Assembly (NCBI RefSeq): GCF_014199445.1
Contig: NZ_JACIJS010000008.1
Coordinates: 1 to 64,000, forward strand
DNA from: Rubricella aquisinus
GTDB lineage: Bacteria > Pseudomonadota > Alphaproteobacteria > Rhodobacterales > Rhodobacteraceae
Direction of reading: 5' to 3'
Length of the DNA stretch: 64,000 nt
The position numbers and the translations under genes are program-made. The notes under the pieces are model-generated. The model had not been told where the DNA came from. It did not search any database and saw only the letters and a program-made list of their open reading frames with translations. Numbering within the stretch: the first letter of the stretch is position 1; every line of letters begins with the position of its first letter. Below, piece by piece: positions 25,301-33,965 of the stretch.

Positions 25301-26638
25301 TCAGGCTCCCTTCATCAAGGTGGCGTGGATGTCTTCAGCGGCGTCGCGCCCTTCGGCGACCGCCGTTACGGTCAGATCGTCACCCCCGGTGGCGCAATCC
25401 CCCCCTGCCCAGACGTCCGAAAGGCTGGTTCGGCCCGCGCCGGTGACGGCGATCTTGCCGCGCTCCAGCGTCAGGCCCGCATCTGTCGCCAGCGTTTGCC
25501 CGATGGCGGTGAACACCTGATCGGCGGGCAAGGTGAACGTCTCTTCCGACAGGGTGAGGCCCTGCTCGGTCGCTTCGGTATAGGCAAATTCGACCGCGTC
25601 GATCTTGCCGTTCCCATGGAGTTTGACCGGTGCCGCGTTGTGCAGGATGCGCACGCCGTTTTGGGCGGCGTGGTCCTGTTCGTGGCCCGATGCGCTCATC
25701 GCGGATTTGCCCCGGCGATAGACGATGGTGACATCCTGCGCGCCCAGCAATTTGGATTGCACGCCCGCGTCAATCGCGGTCATCCCGCCGCCGATCACGA
25801 CGACATGGCGCCCGACGGGCACGGTCGTCAGGTCGTCGGCCTGCCGCAATTCCGCGATGAAATCCGTGGCGGGGCGGACGCCCGATTTGTCGTCTCCCTC
25901 AAGGCCCAGCGCATTCACACCCCCCAAGCCGATACCGAGGAACACCGCGTCATATCCCGACTGAAGCGCCTCCAGCGTGATGTCCCGGCCTAGGGCGCTG
26001 TTATGCTCCAACGTGATGCCGCCGATTTTCATCAGCCAATCGACCTCCGCCTGCGCGAAATTCGCGACGGTCTTGTATGCAGCGATCCCGTATTCGTTCA
26101 GGCCGCCCGGTTTGGGTCGCGCATCATGGATGACAACGTCATGACCATGCATCGCCAGACGGTGCGCGCAGGCGAGGCCCGCAGGCCCCGCGCCGATCAC
26201 GGCGATTGTCTTTCCGGTCGGTTCAGCGCGTGTAAAGGGATGGTCGCCGCGCGCCATCAGCGTGTCCGTGGCGAAGCGTTGCAGGCGGCCAATCTCAACC
26301 GGTTTTCCCTCGGCGGCCTCCCGCACGCAGGCTTCTTCGCATAATTGTTCGGTCGGGCAAACGCGCGCGCACATGCCGCCCAGAATGTTCTGCTCAAAAA
26401 TCGTGCGCGCGGCCGCGTCTGGCGTGCCAGTGGCGATTTGGCGGATGAAAAGGGGGATGTCGATATCCGTGGGGCAGGCGGTGATGCAGGGCGCGTCATG
26501 GCAGAAATAGCACCGATCCGCCGCAACCGCCGCCTCATGCCCATCAAGGGGGGGCTGCACATCGTCAAAATTCTGCGCGAGAGTGTCGGGATCCAGCCGC
26601 GCGGGCTGGATCCCAGATTGATGCTGGCTGGCCGTCAT
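25301..26638 (-). CDS. preT: Dihydropyrimidine dehydrogenase (NAD-dependent) subunit PreT
   Basis: Electron-input subunit of the PreTA complex, 445 residues. The N-terminal Cys-rich iron-sulfur region (CYFCHDAPCITACPTDIDI, then CARVCPTEQLCEEAC) is followed by FAD-binding AVIGAGPAGLACAH near residue 130, an NAD-binding VVIGGGMTAIDAG near 280, and a GATE-like C-terminal FAD motif (WAGGDCATGGDDLTVTAVAEG). It leads the preT-preA-transporter unit. A RutR-like site lies 51 bases before the ATG. Confidence 0.94.
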   Translation of the reverse strand: MTASQHQSGIQPARLDPDTLAQNFDDVQPPLDGHEAAVAADRCYFCHDAPCITACPTDIDIPLFIRQIATGTPDAAARTIFEQNILGGMCARVCPTEQLCEEACVREAAEGKPVEIGRLQRFATDTLMARGDHPFTRAEPTGKTIAVIGAGPAGLACAHRLAMHGHDVVIHDARPKPGGLNEYGIAAYKTVANFAQAEVDWLMKIGGITLEHNSALGRDITLEALQSGYDAVFLGIGLGGVNALGLEGDDKSGVRPATDFIAELRQADDLTTVPVGRHVVVIGGGMTAIDAGVQSKLLGAQDVTIVYRRGKSAMSASGHEQDHAAQNGVRILHNAAPVKLHGNGKIDAVEFAYTEATEQGLTLSEETFTLPADQVFTAIGQTLATDAGLTLERGKIAVTGAGRTSLSDVWAGGDCATGGDDLTVTAVAEGRDAAEDIHATLMKGA

Positions 26639-26688
26639 GTGCTTGCACCTCCTGATCTGTTTCAGGAAGCGTTACACAGGATTTATTT

Positions 26689-26704
26689 TTTATCAATTGG
26701 TAAA
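26689..26704. promoter_or_regulatory. RutR-like operator upstream of preT
   Basis: TTTATCAATTGGTAAA matches the RutR palindrome in 11 of 14 defined positions. It is the weakest of the three sites but is placed correctly, 51 bases before the preT ATG. It may also contain the promoter, since this short gap is AT-rich. Confidence 0.6.
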
Positions 26705-26720
26705 ATTATGGGCGCTGGGC

Positions 26721-27098
26721 TCAGGTCAGCTCCCCCAATTGGTTTTCCAATGCGCCGCGCATATCGGCGACGCTGAACGGTTTTGCGACGAATTGATCGA
26801 CCGTTTCATCCGCCTGATCACGATACGCGTCCGACGTGGCGAGGAAGACCGGCGTTTTTTGAAGGACGGGATGCGCCTTGATCTTTTGCGCAAGCTCGAC
26901 CCCGCTCAATCCGGGCATGTTGAGATCGGAAATCACGAGGTCGAACTGTTTTTCCATCATGGAATCAAGGGCCGCCTCCCCGCTTGCCGCAAGAGAGACA
27001 TCCGCGATCCCCAGCCGCATAAGACATTGCCGCGCAAGACCGCGCATCGTTTGCTGGTCATCGACCACGAGGATTTTGAGCGATTTGGCCGCTGGCAT
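26721..27098 (-). CDS. Single-domain response regulator (CheY-like)
   Basis: A 125-residue receiver domain without an output domain. The acidic pocket (VVDDQQTMR), phosphoacceptor Asp in LVISDLNMPG near residue 56, the Thr/Ser switch in FLATSDA and the Lys in VAKPF are all intact. The ATG at 27098 is preceded by GGAG; a longer in-frame reading runs back inside cheB. It is the last gene of the chemotaxis cluster, 22 bases after cheB. It is one of two CheY-like proteins here, and may bind the motor or act as a phosphate sink. Confidence 0.88.
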   Translation of the reverse strand: MPAAKSLKILVVDDQQTMRGLARQCLMRLGIADVSLAASGEAALDSMMEKQFDLVISDLNMPGLSGVELAQKIKAHPVLQKTPVFLATSDAYRDQADETVDQFVAKPFSVADMRGALENQLGELT

Positions 27099-27120
27099 AC
27101 GGATTCTCCTGATACTTGGG

Positions 27121-28155
27121 TTACGATGCGCGTGCAGTATGGCGCGCACGATCTTGTGATTTGGTAAACAGGCGGGCGCCCAGATGATCGAGGGGCAGAA
27201 TTTCGCTGGCAGCACCCAATTCGATGGCCACCCGCGGCATCCCGAACACGACGCAAGACGCCTTGTCCTGCACCAGGCAAGTATGGCCTGCGCGATAAAG
27301 GCGCAGCAAGCCATCGGCCCCGTCCCGGCCCATCCCGGTGAGCAACGCGGCACGGCATTTCACACCCGTTTCGGCCAGCGCATGGAACATCACATCGACC
27401 GAGGGGCAGTGCCCTGACACGGGCGCGGATTGTTCAAGGCGCGTGCGCAAACCCGCCTCCGTCTTTCGGAACCGCAGATGCGCCCCGCCAGGGGCAATGC
27501 GCACCGTACCCGGACGCAATGTTTCACCATCCTGCGCCTCGGACACATGCACGCGGAGTTGTTTATCCAGCCGGTCAGCAAACCGACCCGTATAGGCCTC
27601 CGGCATATGCTGGACGATCACCACAGGGGGTGCATCGGGCGGGATATGTTGCAAAACGGCCCCGATGGCCGACACCCCCCCAGTGGAGGCCCCGATGGCG
27701 ATCACGTCAACCTTCGGGAGGACACCCGCCTGCGGCTGCGGCGGCGGGGCCGCTTGCCTGCGCACGCTCGCCTTGGCCGCCATTCGGATGCGATCCGCCA
27801 AGAGCCGGCCAAATCCGGGAAGGCTCAGATTGCCACCCGGCTTGGGCACCGCATCGACGGCCCCGAGTTCCATCGCGGCGATCGCCGTGTCCGTGCCCTG
27901 ATCCGTGAGGGTGGAAACCATGATGACCGGCATCGGGCGCAGATCCATGATCTTTTGCAAGAAAGTGATGCCGTCCATTCCGGGCATTTCGACATCAAGG
28001 GTCAAAACATCCGGATTGAGATCTTTGATCAACTGGCGCGCGCTGTGTGGATCAGGGGCCTCTGCCACCACATCGATATCGGGGCAGGACGATAGGGCCT
28101 GCCGGATCATGCTGCGCATCAGGCGGCTGTCATCGACAATAAGTACGCGGATCAT
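27121..28155 (-). CDS. cheB: Chemotaxis response regulator protein-glutamate methylesterase
   Basis: Removes methyl groups (and deamidates Gln) on chemoreceptors to adapt signalling. The 344-residue protein has an N-terminal receiver (VDDSRLMRS, phosphoacceptor about D54 in LTLDVEMPGMDG) joined by a linker to the methylesterase domain with the catalytic triad motifs IGASTGG, QHMPEAYT and GMGRDGADG. Phosphorylation by CheA activates it. It starts 12 bases after cheD. The standard fold and all catalytic residues are visible. Confidence 0.96.
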   Translation of the reverse strand: MIRVLIVDDSRLMRSMIRQALSSCPDIDVVAEAPDPHSARQLIKDLNPDVLTLDVEMPGMDGITFLQKIMDLRPMPVIMVSTLTDQGTDTAIAAMELGAVDAVPKPGGNLSLPGFGRLLADRIRMAAKASVRRQAAPPPQPQAGVLPKVDVIAIGASTGGVSAIGAVLQHIPPDAPPVVIVQHMPEAYTGRFADRLDKQLRVHVSEAQDGETLRPGTVRIAPGGAHLRFRKTEAGLRTRLEQSAPVSGHCPSVDVMFHALAETGVKCRAALLTGMGRDGADGLLRLYRAGHTCLVQDKASCVVFGMPRVAIELGAASEILPLDHLGARLFTKSQDRARHTARAS

Positions 28156-28167
28156 GCTCGCCTCCGG

Positions 28168-28758
28168 TCAGAAGAGTTCGATTGCTTGGGGTTTGCGGGG
28201 CCGTTGGCTGATCTGCCGCTCAAGCGACCGCTCCGCCTCGCCCGCTCTGCGTGCGCCAGCCCCGGCGATCACCTGAACCCGGGTTCGGCCGGTTTTGGGG
28301 ATGTAGACAACCCTGCGCGCATGTGACCCGCCGAGGTCTTCAGCCACCAGCTTGATCCCTTCATCCTTGAGGAAACGGCGCACAAATTCGGCATTGCGTG
28401 CGCCAATCGTGTTGGTCGCGGCGGTATCCATGACATTGCCACCGCCAAACACCTTCGCCTCCAGATCACCGCGGGCGCTGCCACGGCGCAAGAGGGCGTT
28501 GATCAGCAATTCCATCGCATGAACACCATAGCGCGCCGACGCGCCCGTCCCGCTGCCACCATCGGGCAACAGAAAGTGGTTCAACCCGCCCGCACCGCTG
28601 AGCGGATCGCGGATGCAGGCCGCCACACAAGAGCCCAGCAGGGTCATGATCGCGGCATCCTCATTTTGCAGCACCAGATGGTCTCCAGGCAAAACGGTAT
28701 GAACCGGCATCCCGATGCGGGCATCGAAATAAGGATGGGTTTTGAGCGCCTGTGTCAT
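28168..28758 (-). CDS. cheD: Chemoreceptor glutamine deamidase
   Basis: Deamidates specific Gln residues of methyl-accepting chemotaxis proteins, tuning receptor output. The 196-residue protein contains the catalytic Cys in LLGSCVAACIRDP and the His in GGLNHFLLP; the Thr of the triad lies in NTIGARNAEFVRRFL. The C-terminus carries a short basic tail. It overlaps cheR by four bases (28755-28758) and precedes cheB, a common alphaproteobacterial order. Confidence 0.94.
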   Translation of the reverse strand: MTQALKTHPYFDARIGMPVHTVLPGDHLVLQNEDAAIMTLLGSCVAACIRDPLSGAGGLNHFLLPDGGSGTGASARYGVHAMELLINALLRRGSARGDLEAKVFGGGNVMDTAATNTIGARNAEFVRRFLKDEGIKLVAEDLGGSHARRVVYIPKTGRTRVQVIAGAGARRAGEAERSLERQISQRPRKPQAIELF

Positions 28759-29606
28759 GCATCATGCTTTCGGTAAATGGTGCGGCCGAGAGAGCGGAGT
28801 TGCGGATGCGGGGTCAGAAGGGATTCCGAATGGCCCAGATACAATGTCCCGCCGGGATGAAGCGCCTCAACAAATCGGTCCACCAGCCCAGCCTTTGTCT
28901 TTTCATCGAAATAAATCAGCACGTTGCGACAAAAAATGACATCAAAGCGCCCCTTCATCGGCCATTGTTGGAGAAGATTGAGGGGGAGAAACCGGATCAT
29001 CGGTTTGAGCTTTGCGTCGATCTCCACGGTGTCGTCGTCAACTTTGCGAAAATAGGAGGTGTACCGCGCAGGGACGCGACCGATCCGGTCCTTCGGGACA
29101 TGCCCGCGCGCCGCACGGGCCAGAACGTTTGTGTCGATATCCGTCGCCAGAATCTTCAAATCCTGCGGAGGACGGCCATTCGCGGCGGCATGCAGCGACA
29201 TCGCGATCGTATAGGGCTCATCGCCCAAAGAGCATCCCGCGGACCAGATCCGGCCACGCGTGTTGGGCTGCAACAGGCGTGGCGCCACCTCGCTCACCAG
29301 ATCCTCGAAATGGTGATCCTCGCGGAAAAAGCTGGTGAGGTTCGTCGTGACCGCGTTGATGAAATGCGTCACTTCACTGCCGCGCGCATCACCCTCCAAG
29401 AGGCTCAGATAGCTGTCAAAATCCGGTAGGTTCAGCGCCCTCAAGCGGCGACTGAGCCGGGCATAGATCATCTGGCGCTTATGCGCCTTGATCACGATGC
29501 CAGTATGGCGCGACACCAGTGACACAATGCGCGAGAAATGCGCGTCGGTCAGGGTGTATTCGGCCTTACCGCTGTCCGGCGCCTGCTTTTGGGCGATTGC
29601 GGTCAT
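28755..29606 (-). CDS. cheR: Chemotaxis protein-glutamate O-methyltransferase
   Basis: SAM-dependent methylation of glutamates on chemoreceptors, opposing CheB. The 283 residues have the helical N-terminal CheR domain (about 20-80) and the Rossmann methyltransferase core with WSAGCSLGDEPYTIA as the SAM-binding motif, DIDTNVLARAARG, and DVIFCRNVLIYFD. The C-terminal GHSESLL is typical. ATGA overlaps occur at both ends (with cheW and cheD). No receptor-binding pentapeptide tail or receptor gene is visible in the window. Confidence 0.95.
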   Translation of the reverse strand: MTAIAQKQAPDSGKAEYTLTDAHFSRIVSLVSRHTGIVIKAHKRQMIYARLSRRLRALNLPDFDSYLSLLEGDARGSEVTHFINAVTTNLTSFFREDHHFEDLVSEVAPRLLQPNTRGRIWSAGCSLGDEPYTIAMSLHAAANGRPPQDLKILATDIDTNVLARAARGHVPKDRIGRVPARYTSYFRKVDDDTVEIDAKLKPMIRFLPLNLLQQWPMKGRFDVIFCRNVLIYFDEKTKAGLVDRFVEALHPGGTLYLGHSESLLTPHPQLRSLGRTIYRKHDA

Positions 29607-30079
29607 GCGGCGGTCGAAATGTCAGTGCGGAACAGGCCCTCAAGGTCAAGGAGGGCAACCATGCCCGTTTCGGTGTTCACCAAACCCGAGAGCGATTTTG
29701 AATCCACATCCGACATACTGCTCGGCACGGGCAGGATATCACCCGACGCCACCGTCAGAATGTCCGAAACGGCATCGACGAGCACGCCGACGATCTGTTC
29801 TCCAATGCGGACGATCACGATCACATGGGTGTCGGTCGCTTCCGTCACCGGGCCACCGAACCGCGCCCGCAGATCATGCACGGGCACGATCGTGCCGCGC
29901 AGGTTCAGCACCCCACGGGTATAGGGCGGCTGGTTGGGCAGGCCCGTTGTTGGGGTCCATTGTTTGATTTCCCGCACGCGCATGATGTCCACGCCGTAGA
30001 AACGATCCCCAACCAGGAAAGAGATGTATTGCGATGTCATGGCTTCACCTTCGGCGGCAGCAGAGGAATGGTCTTTCAT
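29603..30079 (-). CDS. cheW: Chemotaxis coupling protein
   Basis: Scaffold that links chemoreceptors to CheA at the membrane array. The 158-residue CheW domain begins after a short N-terminal tail: YISFLVGDRFYGVDIMRVREIKQW, then GLPNQPPYTRGVLNLRGTIVPVHDLR, the canonical core. The gene overlaps cheA by four bases upstream and cheR by four downstream, so translation is coupled across the operon. A single cheW is present. Confidence 0.95.
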   Translation of the reverse strand: MKDHSSAAAEGEAMTSQYISFLVGDRFYGVDIMRVREIKQWTPTTGLPNQPPYTRGVLNLRGTIVPVHDLRARFGGPVTEATDTHVIVIVRIGEQIVGVLVDAVSDILTVASGDILPVPSSMSDVDSKSLSGLVNTETGMVALLDLEGLFRTDISTAA

Positions 30080-32124
30080 GCGACATGCTCCAATTCTTGA
30101 GAAACAGGGGTGAGGACCGGGCGTTGTGCAGAGCGCTGGCGGTTTAGCCCCGCGAGGGCCGATACATCGAGGATCAGGGCCACACGGCCATCCCCAAGGA
30201 TCGTGGCACCAGACACGCCATCAATCTGCTTGAAATTCGCCTCGATGCTCTTGAGGACGACCTGCCGCTGGCCGATCAATTCATCGACGAGCAGGGCCAC
30301 ATGGCCTTCGGTTTCCGTATCGATGACGATGGCCATATCCTCGGGCTGATCCGTGCCGGTATTGGGGATATCGAGCGCGTTGCGGACAGAGATCAGCCGG
30401 ATATACCCCTCCCGCCGCGCGAGGATCTGCCCCCCGTCTGGCAGGGTTTCGATCTTGCAATCGCGCACGCGCAACGCTTCGACCACTGTGGATAGGGGCA
30501 GAATGTACCTGTCGTCATTAACGCGGATCGTCATCCCATCAAGCACCGCGAGCGTGAGGGGCAGCGTGATGAGAAACACCGTCCCTTCGCCAGGTGTGCT
30601 TTGCAAAGTGCAGCGCCCGCCGAGCGACTGGATCTTTTTCTTCACCACATCCATGCCGACGCCCCGACCGGAGACATCCGACAGCACCGCTGCGGTGGAA
30701 AAGCCGGGATGGAAGATAAGCTGGTCAATCTCTTCGGGTTGAAGCTGATCATCGGGGGACACGAGACCCTTCTCAATGGCCTTGGCCAGCACGCGCTCCC
30801 GGTCCACGCCGCGCCCATCGTCGGACAGGCGAATGAGAACCCGCTCGCCGCGATGTTCAGCGGACAGTTCGATGGTGCCTTCGGCAGGCTTGCCCGCGGC
30901 GGTGCGGATATCGGGCGGTTCAATTCCGTGATCCATGGAGTTGCGCAGCATGTGTGTCAGCGGCTCGGCCAATTCCTCGATCACGGTCGTGTCCACTTCC
31001 GTCCCCTCGCCGGAGAGGGACAGGCGCACATCCTTGCCCAGCTTATCGGCAAGGTCGCGCACGATCCGTGGCATCCGGCTAAAGACGGATTTGATGGGCT
31101 GGGCGCGGATCGCCATGACGCTTTCTTGCAAGTCGCGCGTCTGGCGGGCCATCTCCTCCATGGAATGGGGGATTTCCATATCGAGACGCGCCTCAATATC
31201 CGCGATTTCCTGCGCGAGTGCGGCCTGTGTAATCACAATTTCCCCGACCAGATTGACCAAGCGGTCGATCCGCGAAAGTTCCACGCGGAGGGATTTCTGC
31301 ACGGCACGGCTTGAGGCTTCGGCCGCTTTTGGTGCGGCTGCCTCTTGCTCCGGCTCATGGAGGGCGGGCGGCTCCAGCTCCTCCACGGGATCGGGAGGTG
31401 CGGGTGCCTCATCGTCGAGCGTGACATCGGCAGTCAACTCGTAGAAGGACACGAATTCCTCAAGTTTGGATGGAGGCGCATTGGTGGTGATCGTGAGCGT
31501 CCAGACCAATCCGCAGGCCGTCAGCGGGCCGTCATCGGGCGGCGGGACGGTGCCTTTGCAGGTTACGTCCGTGGGGCCGAAATCGCGCGCGGCCTTGACG
31601 ATGCGGCGAATGTCCTGCCCGCTGGAGAAGAAATCCTCAAGCGGGGCAATGGTGATGGTGACCTCCCGGTCATCGGTCGGGATGGCGGGCTCTTCCATGT
31701 CGGGGGCGGGCGCGGCGGCTTTGCGCGCGGTGCTGCCCCCTTCCTCCAGCCAGTCGCTGAGTTCGGAGAGCACCCGTTCGATCAATGGGTCGGTGGGTTT
31801 CGTGCCATCGCGTGCGGACTCAACCAGCAGTTCCATCACGTCGCCCGACCGCATCAGGGTCAGGCACAGATCCGGCGTGATCGACAGGGCGCCCGAACGG
31901 CACCGGTCCATCACCGTTTCGAATTCATGGGCAAAGCCCGTCAGGTCGTTGAAGCCAAATGCTGCCGCCCCGCCTTTGACCGAGTGGACAGCGCGGAACG
32001 CGGCGTTCACCGTTTCGGCATCCCCATCCCCGTCACTCAAAGTGCCAAGGTGATCCTGAAGGTCGGTCAGCAGTTCCGCGCATTCCGCAAAAAAGAGCGC
32101 CTTGAAATCATCATCATCCGACAT
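30076..32124 (-). CDS. cheA: Chemotaxis histidine kinase
   Basis: Central kinase that phosphorylates CheY and CheB in response to receptors. The 682-residue protein has P1 (HPt) with the phospho-His about 47 in AVHSVKGGAAAFGF, a P2-like region, a Pro/Glu/Ala-rich linker near 240-275, the P3 dimerisation helices (VELSRIDRLVNLVGEIVITQ), a P4 ATPase domain with the N box (LTHMLRNSMDHGIE), G1 and G2 (DDGRGVD, GRGVGMDVV), and a C-terminal CheW-like P5. It overlaps cheW by four bases and follows cheY by 11. Confidence 0.96.
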   Translation of the reverse strand: MSDDDDFKALFFAECAELLTDLQDHLGTLSDGDGDAETVNAAFRAVHSVKGGAAAFGFNDLTGFAHEFETVMDRCRSGALSITPDLCLTLMRSGDVMELLVESARDGTKPTDPLIERVLSELSDWLEEGGSTARKAAAPAPDMEEPAIPTDDREVTITIAPLEDFFSSGQDIRRIVKAARDFGPTDVTCKGTVPPPDDGPLTACGLVWTLTITTNAPPSKLEEFVSFYELTADVTLDDEAPAPPDPVEELEPPALHEPEQEAAAPKAAEASSRAVQKSLRVELSRIDRLVNLVGEIVITQAALAQEIADIEARLDMEIPHSMEEMARQTRDLQESVMAIRAQPIKSVFSRMPRIVRDLADKLGKDVRLSLSGEGTEVDTTVIEELAEPLTHMLRNSMDHGIEPPDIRTAAGKPAEGTIELSAEHRGERVLIRLSDDGRGVDRERVLAKAIEKGLVSPDDQLQPEEIDQLIFHPGFSTAAVLSDVSGRGVGMDVVKKKIQSLGGRCTLQSTPGEGTVFLITLPLTLAVLDGMTIRVNDDRYILPLSTVVEALRVRDCKIETLPDGGQILARREGYIRLISVRNALDIPNTGTDQPEDMAIVIDTETEGHVALLVDELIGQRQVVLKSIEANFKQIDGVSGATILGDGRVALILDVSALAGLNRQRSAQRPVLTPVSQELEHVA

Positions 32125-32135
32125 CGGGCTGCTCC

Positions 32136-32495
32136 TTAAGCCAGTTGCTCAACAAGGCCGAGGATCTGATCGGGATCGAAAGGCTTGGCGATCCAGCCGG
32201 TCGCTTTCACCTCGCGCGCGCGCTGTTTCAACTCTGGCGCGGTTTCCGTGGTCAGCAACACCATGGGCAGCGTGCGCCCTTCGGGTGCGGCGCGGGCATT
32301 TTCGATGAAATCGAGGCCATTCATCACCGGCATGTTCAGATCAGTGATCACCATATCGGGGCGATGTTTACGCAGTTGCGACAGGGCTTCCTGCCCGTCA
32401 GCGGCTTCGATCACCTCATGCCCTGCCCCGCGCAGGCAAGAGACGAGCATATTTCGCAGGGCGCGGGTATCATCGACAGCAAGGATCAGGCTCAT
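32136..32495 (-). CDS. cheY: Chemotaxis response regulator CheY
   Basis: Single receiver domain of 119 residues that carries the phosphoryl signal from CheA to the flagellar motor. Conserved residues are all visible: D8/D9 in AVDDTRALR, phosphoacceptor D52 in VITDLNMPVMNG, T82/T83 in VLLTTET and K104 in IAKPFD. It overlaps the STAS-domain gene by four bases and precedes cheA. With a second CheY-like protein at the other end of the operon, a motor-binding/phosphate-sink division of labour is plausible. Confidence 0.92.
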   Translation of the reverse strand: MSLILAVDDTRALRNMLVSCLRGAGHEVIEAADGQEALSQLRKHRPDMVITDLNMPVMNGLDFIENARAAPEGRTLPMVLLTTETAPELKQRAREVKATGWIAKPFDPDQILGLVEQLA

Positions 32496-32782
32496 GTCCG
32501 AAACTCCATTTTCATCATTTCCCGAAACAGACCGAGATCATTGAACGCATCGACAAAATCGGGGGCAGCATTCGCGATGGCGACCTGAGACGCATCGCCC
32601 CGCCCCGAAATCCCCGAAAGAAGCGCAATCACGGCAGCGGAGGTCATCTGCTCCACGTCTGATGCGTCAATAACCAGCGGGGCCTCCGCCGGGTGGGCTG
32701 CAATGTCCGCCAATAGCTGTTCCGCCTCGCCAAACCGCACGCGGGCGGGTAGCACCAATGGCTCTGTTTCCTGATCGCTCAC
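32492..32782 (-). CDS. STAS-domain protein at the head of the chemotaxis operon
   Basis: Stand-alone STAS (anti-anti-sigma-like) domain. The GTG at 32782 gives 96 residues and has AGGGGG about seven bases upstream; a GTG at 32842 would add 20 residues but lacks a ribosome site. The core LVIDASDVEQMTSAAVIALLSGI has the STAS pattern, with a Thr-Ser pair where SpoIIAA relatives carry the regulated Ser. STAS genes at the start of alphaproteobacterial che operons are known, but their role is not established. Confidence 0.78.
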   Translation of the reverse strand: MSDQETEPLVLPARVRFGEAEQLLADIAAHPAEAPLVIDASDVEQMTSAAVIALLSGISGRGDASQVAIANAAPDFVDAFNDLGLFREMMKMEFRT

Positions 32783-32917
32783 AATCCGCCCCCTGTTAGG
32801 CTCGGTTTCATCGGGGGTCACAATCGCGGGAGAATCTTTCACGAGGGTAAACGGCTACCCTTTTTCCAAACAAAGGTTAGGTTCGATTTTAGCTAAACTT
32901 GAAGGGACCGGGCGGGC

Positions 32918-33514
32918 ATGATCAGGGCATTGATTTTCGTTGGAGTTTTGGGAATAGCTGCGGCGGCCCAAGCGCATGAACTGCGCCCCTCCATCGCGGA
33001 TATTCGCGGTATTGAGGAAGATGGCCGCGCCGAAATCACGCTGGACATCGTCGTAAACCTCGAAGCGATTCTCGCGGGGATCGGGCCGGAGCATACCGAC
33101 AGCACCACCGCACCCGAGGCCGAAGCCTATATGACGCTGCGCGCGCTGCCGCCCGATGCGCTGATCGCGCGCTTGAGGTCCGGGGAGCGAGATATGCCCG
33201 CGCTGATCACCCTCACGGAGGGCGACACCCGGATCAGCTTGGCGCTGGAGCGGATCGACGTGCCCGAAACGGGTGACATCGCGCTTGCCCGCGACAGCGT
33301 CCTGCATCTGCGTGCGGTCCCTGACGGGCCAGTCATGCCGCAATTTGCGTGGGACGCGTCCCTTGGCCCAATCGTGCTGCGCGCGACGCTGTCTGATGGC
33401 AGTGACGGCTATGCGGGGTTTCTGACCGATGGCATGGCCTCTCCCCCCATTACACTCTTTGCGGAACGAAAGGGCTTTTGGGGGCGTTTAGGAGGCATGA
33501 TCCGTAGTGAATAG
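32918..33514 (+). CDS. Exported hypothetical protein resembling the N-terminal domain of HupE/UreJ-type proteins
   Basis: 198 residues with a clear signal peptide (MIRALIFVGVLGIAAAAQA, cleavage near residue 19-20). The mature start HELRPSIADI resembles the periplasmic N-terminal part found in longer HupE/UreJ-like membrane proteins, but no membrane region follows. The remainder is acidic and beta-rich in appearance. The gene just touches the downstream DUF2177-like gene, so the two are probably co-expressed. Family assignment is tentative; location in the periplasm is well supported. Confidence 0.65.
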   Translation: MIRALIFVGVLGIAAAAQAHELRPSIADIRGIEEDGRAEITLDIVVNLEAILAGIGPEHTDSTTAPEAEAYMTLRALPPDALIARLRSGERDMPALITLTEGDTRISLALERIDVPETGDIALARDSVLHLRAVPDGPVMPQFAWDASLGPIVLRATLSDGSDGYAGFLTDGMASPPITLFAERKGFWGRLGGMIRSE

Positions 33515-33965
33515 AAACGCGAGAAGAAAAAAGGCAGCGCCGCATATGGTCATGACACTCGCCGTCCTGTTTGGCATCGTGCTCGTCGTATTCGTATTAT
33601 GCGACCTCATCTGGTTGAGCAACGTCACCACCCCCGCCTTCAAGAAAGAGGTCGGCAGCATCCTGAGGCAGACGCCCGACGCTGCCTCCGCGATCGCGTT
33701 CTACCTGATGTATGCGGCGGGGATTGTGGCCTTTGCGGCCTATCCCGCGTTGCAGTCGGAATCGCTGGTGGAGGCCGCCATTCGCGGCGCGGCTATCGGC
33801 TTTTTCGCTTACATGACCTATGAATTGACCAATATGGCGACCATTGAAGGGTGGAAATGGCACATGGTTTTTTCCGACACGGCATGGGGCGTGTTCCTCA
33901 CGGCGGTGGCCGCGATGGTCGGTGTGCTGGGGGCGATGACGCTCGGGTTTGGGCCGGGGGATTAG
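33507..33965 (+). CDS. DUF2177-like membrane protein
   Basis: Small inner-membrane protein of about 152 residues from the GTG at 33507, which overlaps the previous stop and follows AGGAGG by 11 bases; an ATG at 33546 is also possible. Four hydrophobic segments are visible. CDLIWLSN, YELTNMATIEGWKWHMVFSDTAWG and the spacing of the helices match the DUF2177 family, whose function is unknown. The 3' end overlaps the opposing kdsA gene by four bases. Confidence 0.75.
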   Translation: MNRNARRKKAAPHMVMTLAVLFGIVLVVFVLCDLIWLSNVTTPAFKKEVGSILRQTPDAASAIAFYLMYAAGIVAFAAYPALQSESLVEAAIRGAAIGFFAYMTYELTNMATIEGWKWHMVFSDTAWGVFLTAVAAMVGVLGAMTLGFGPGD

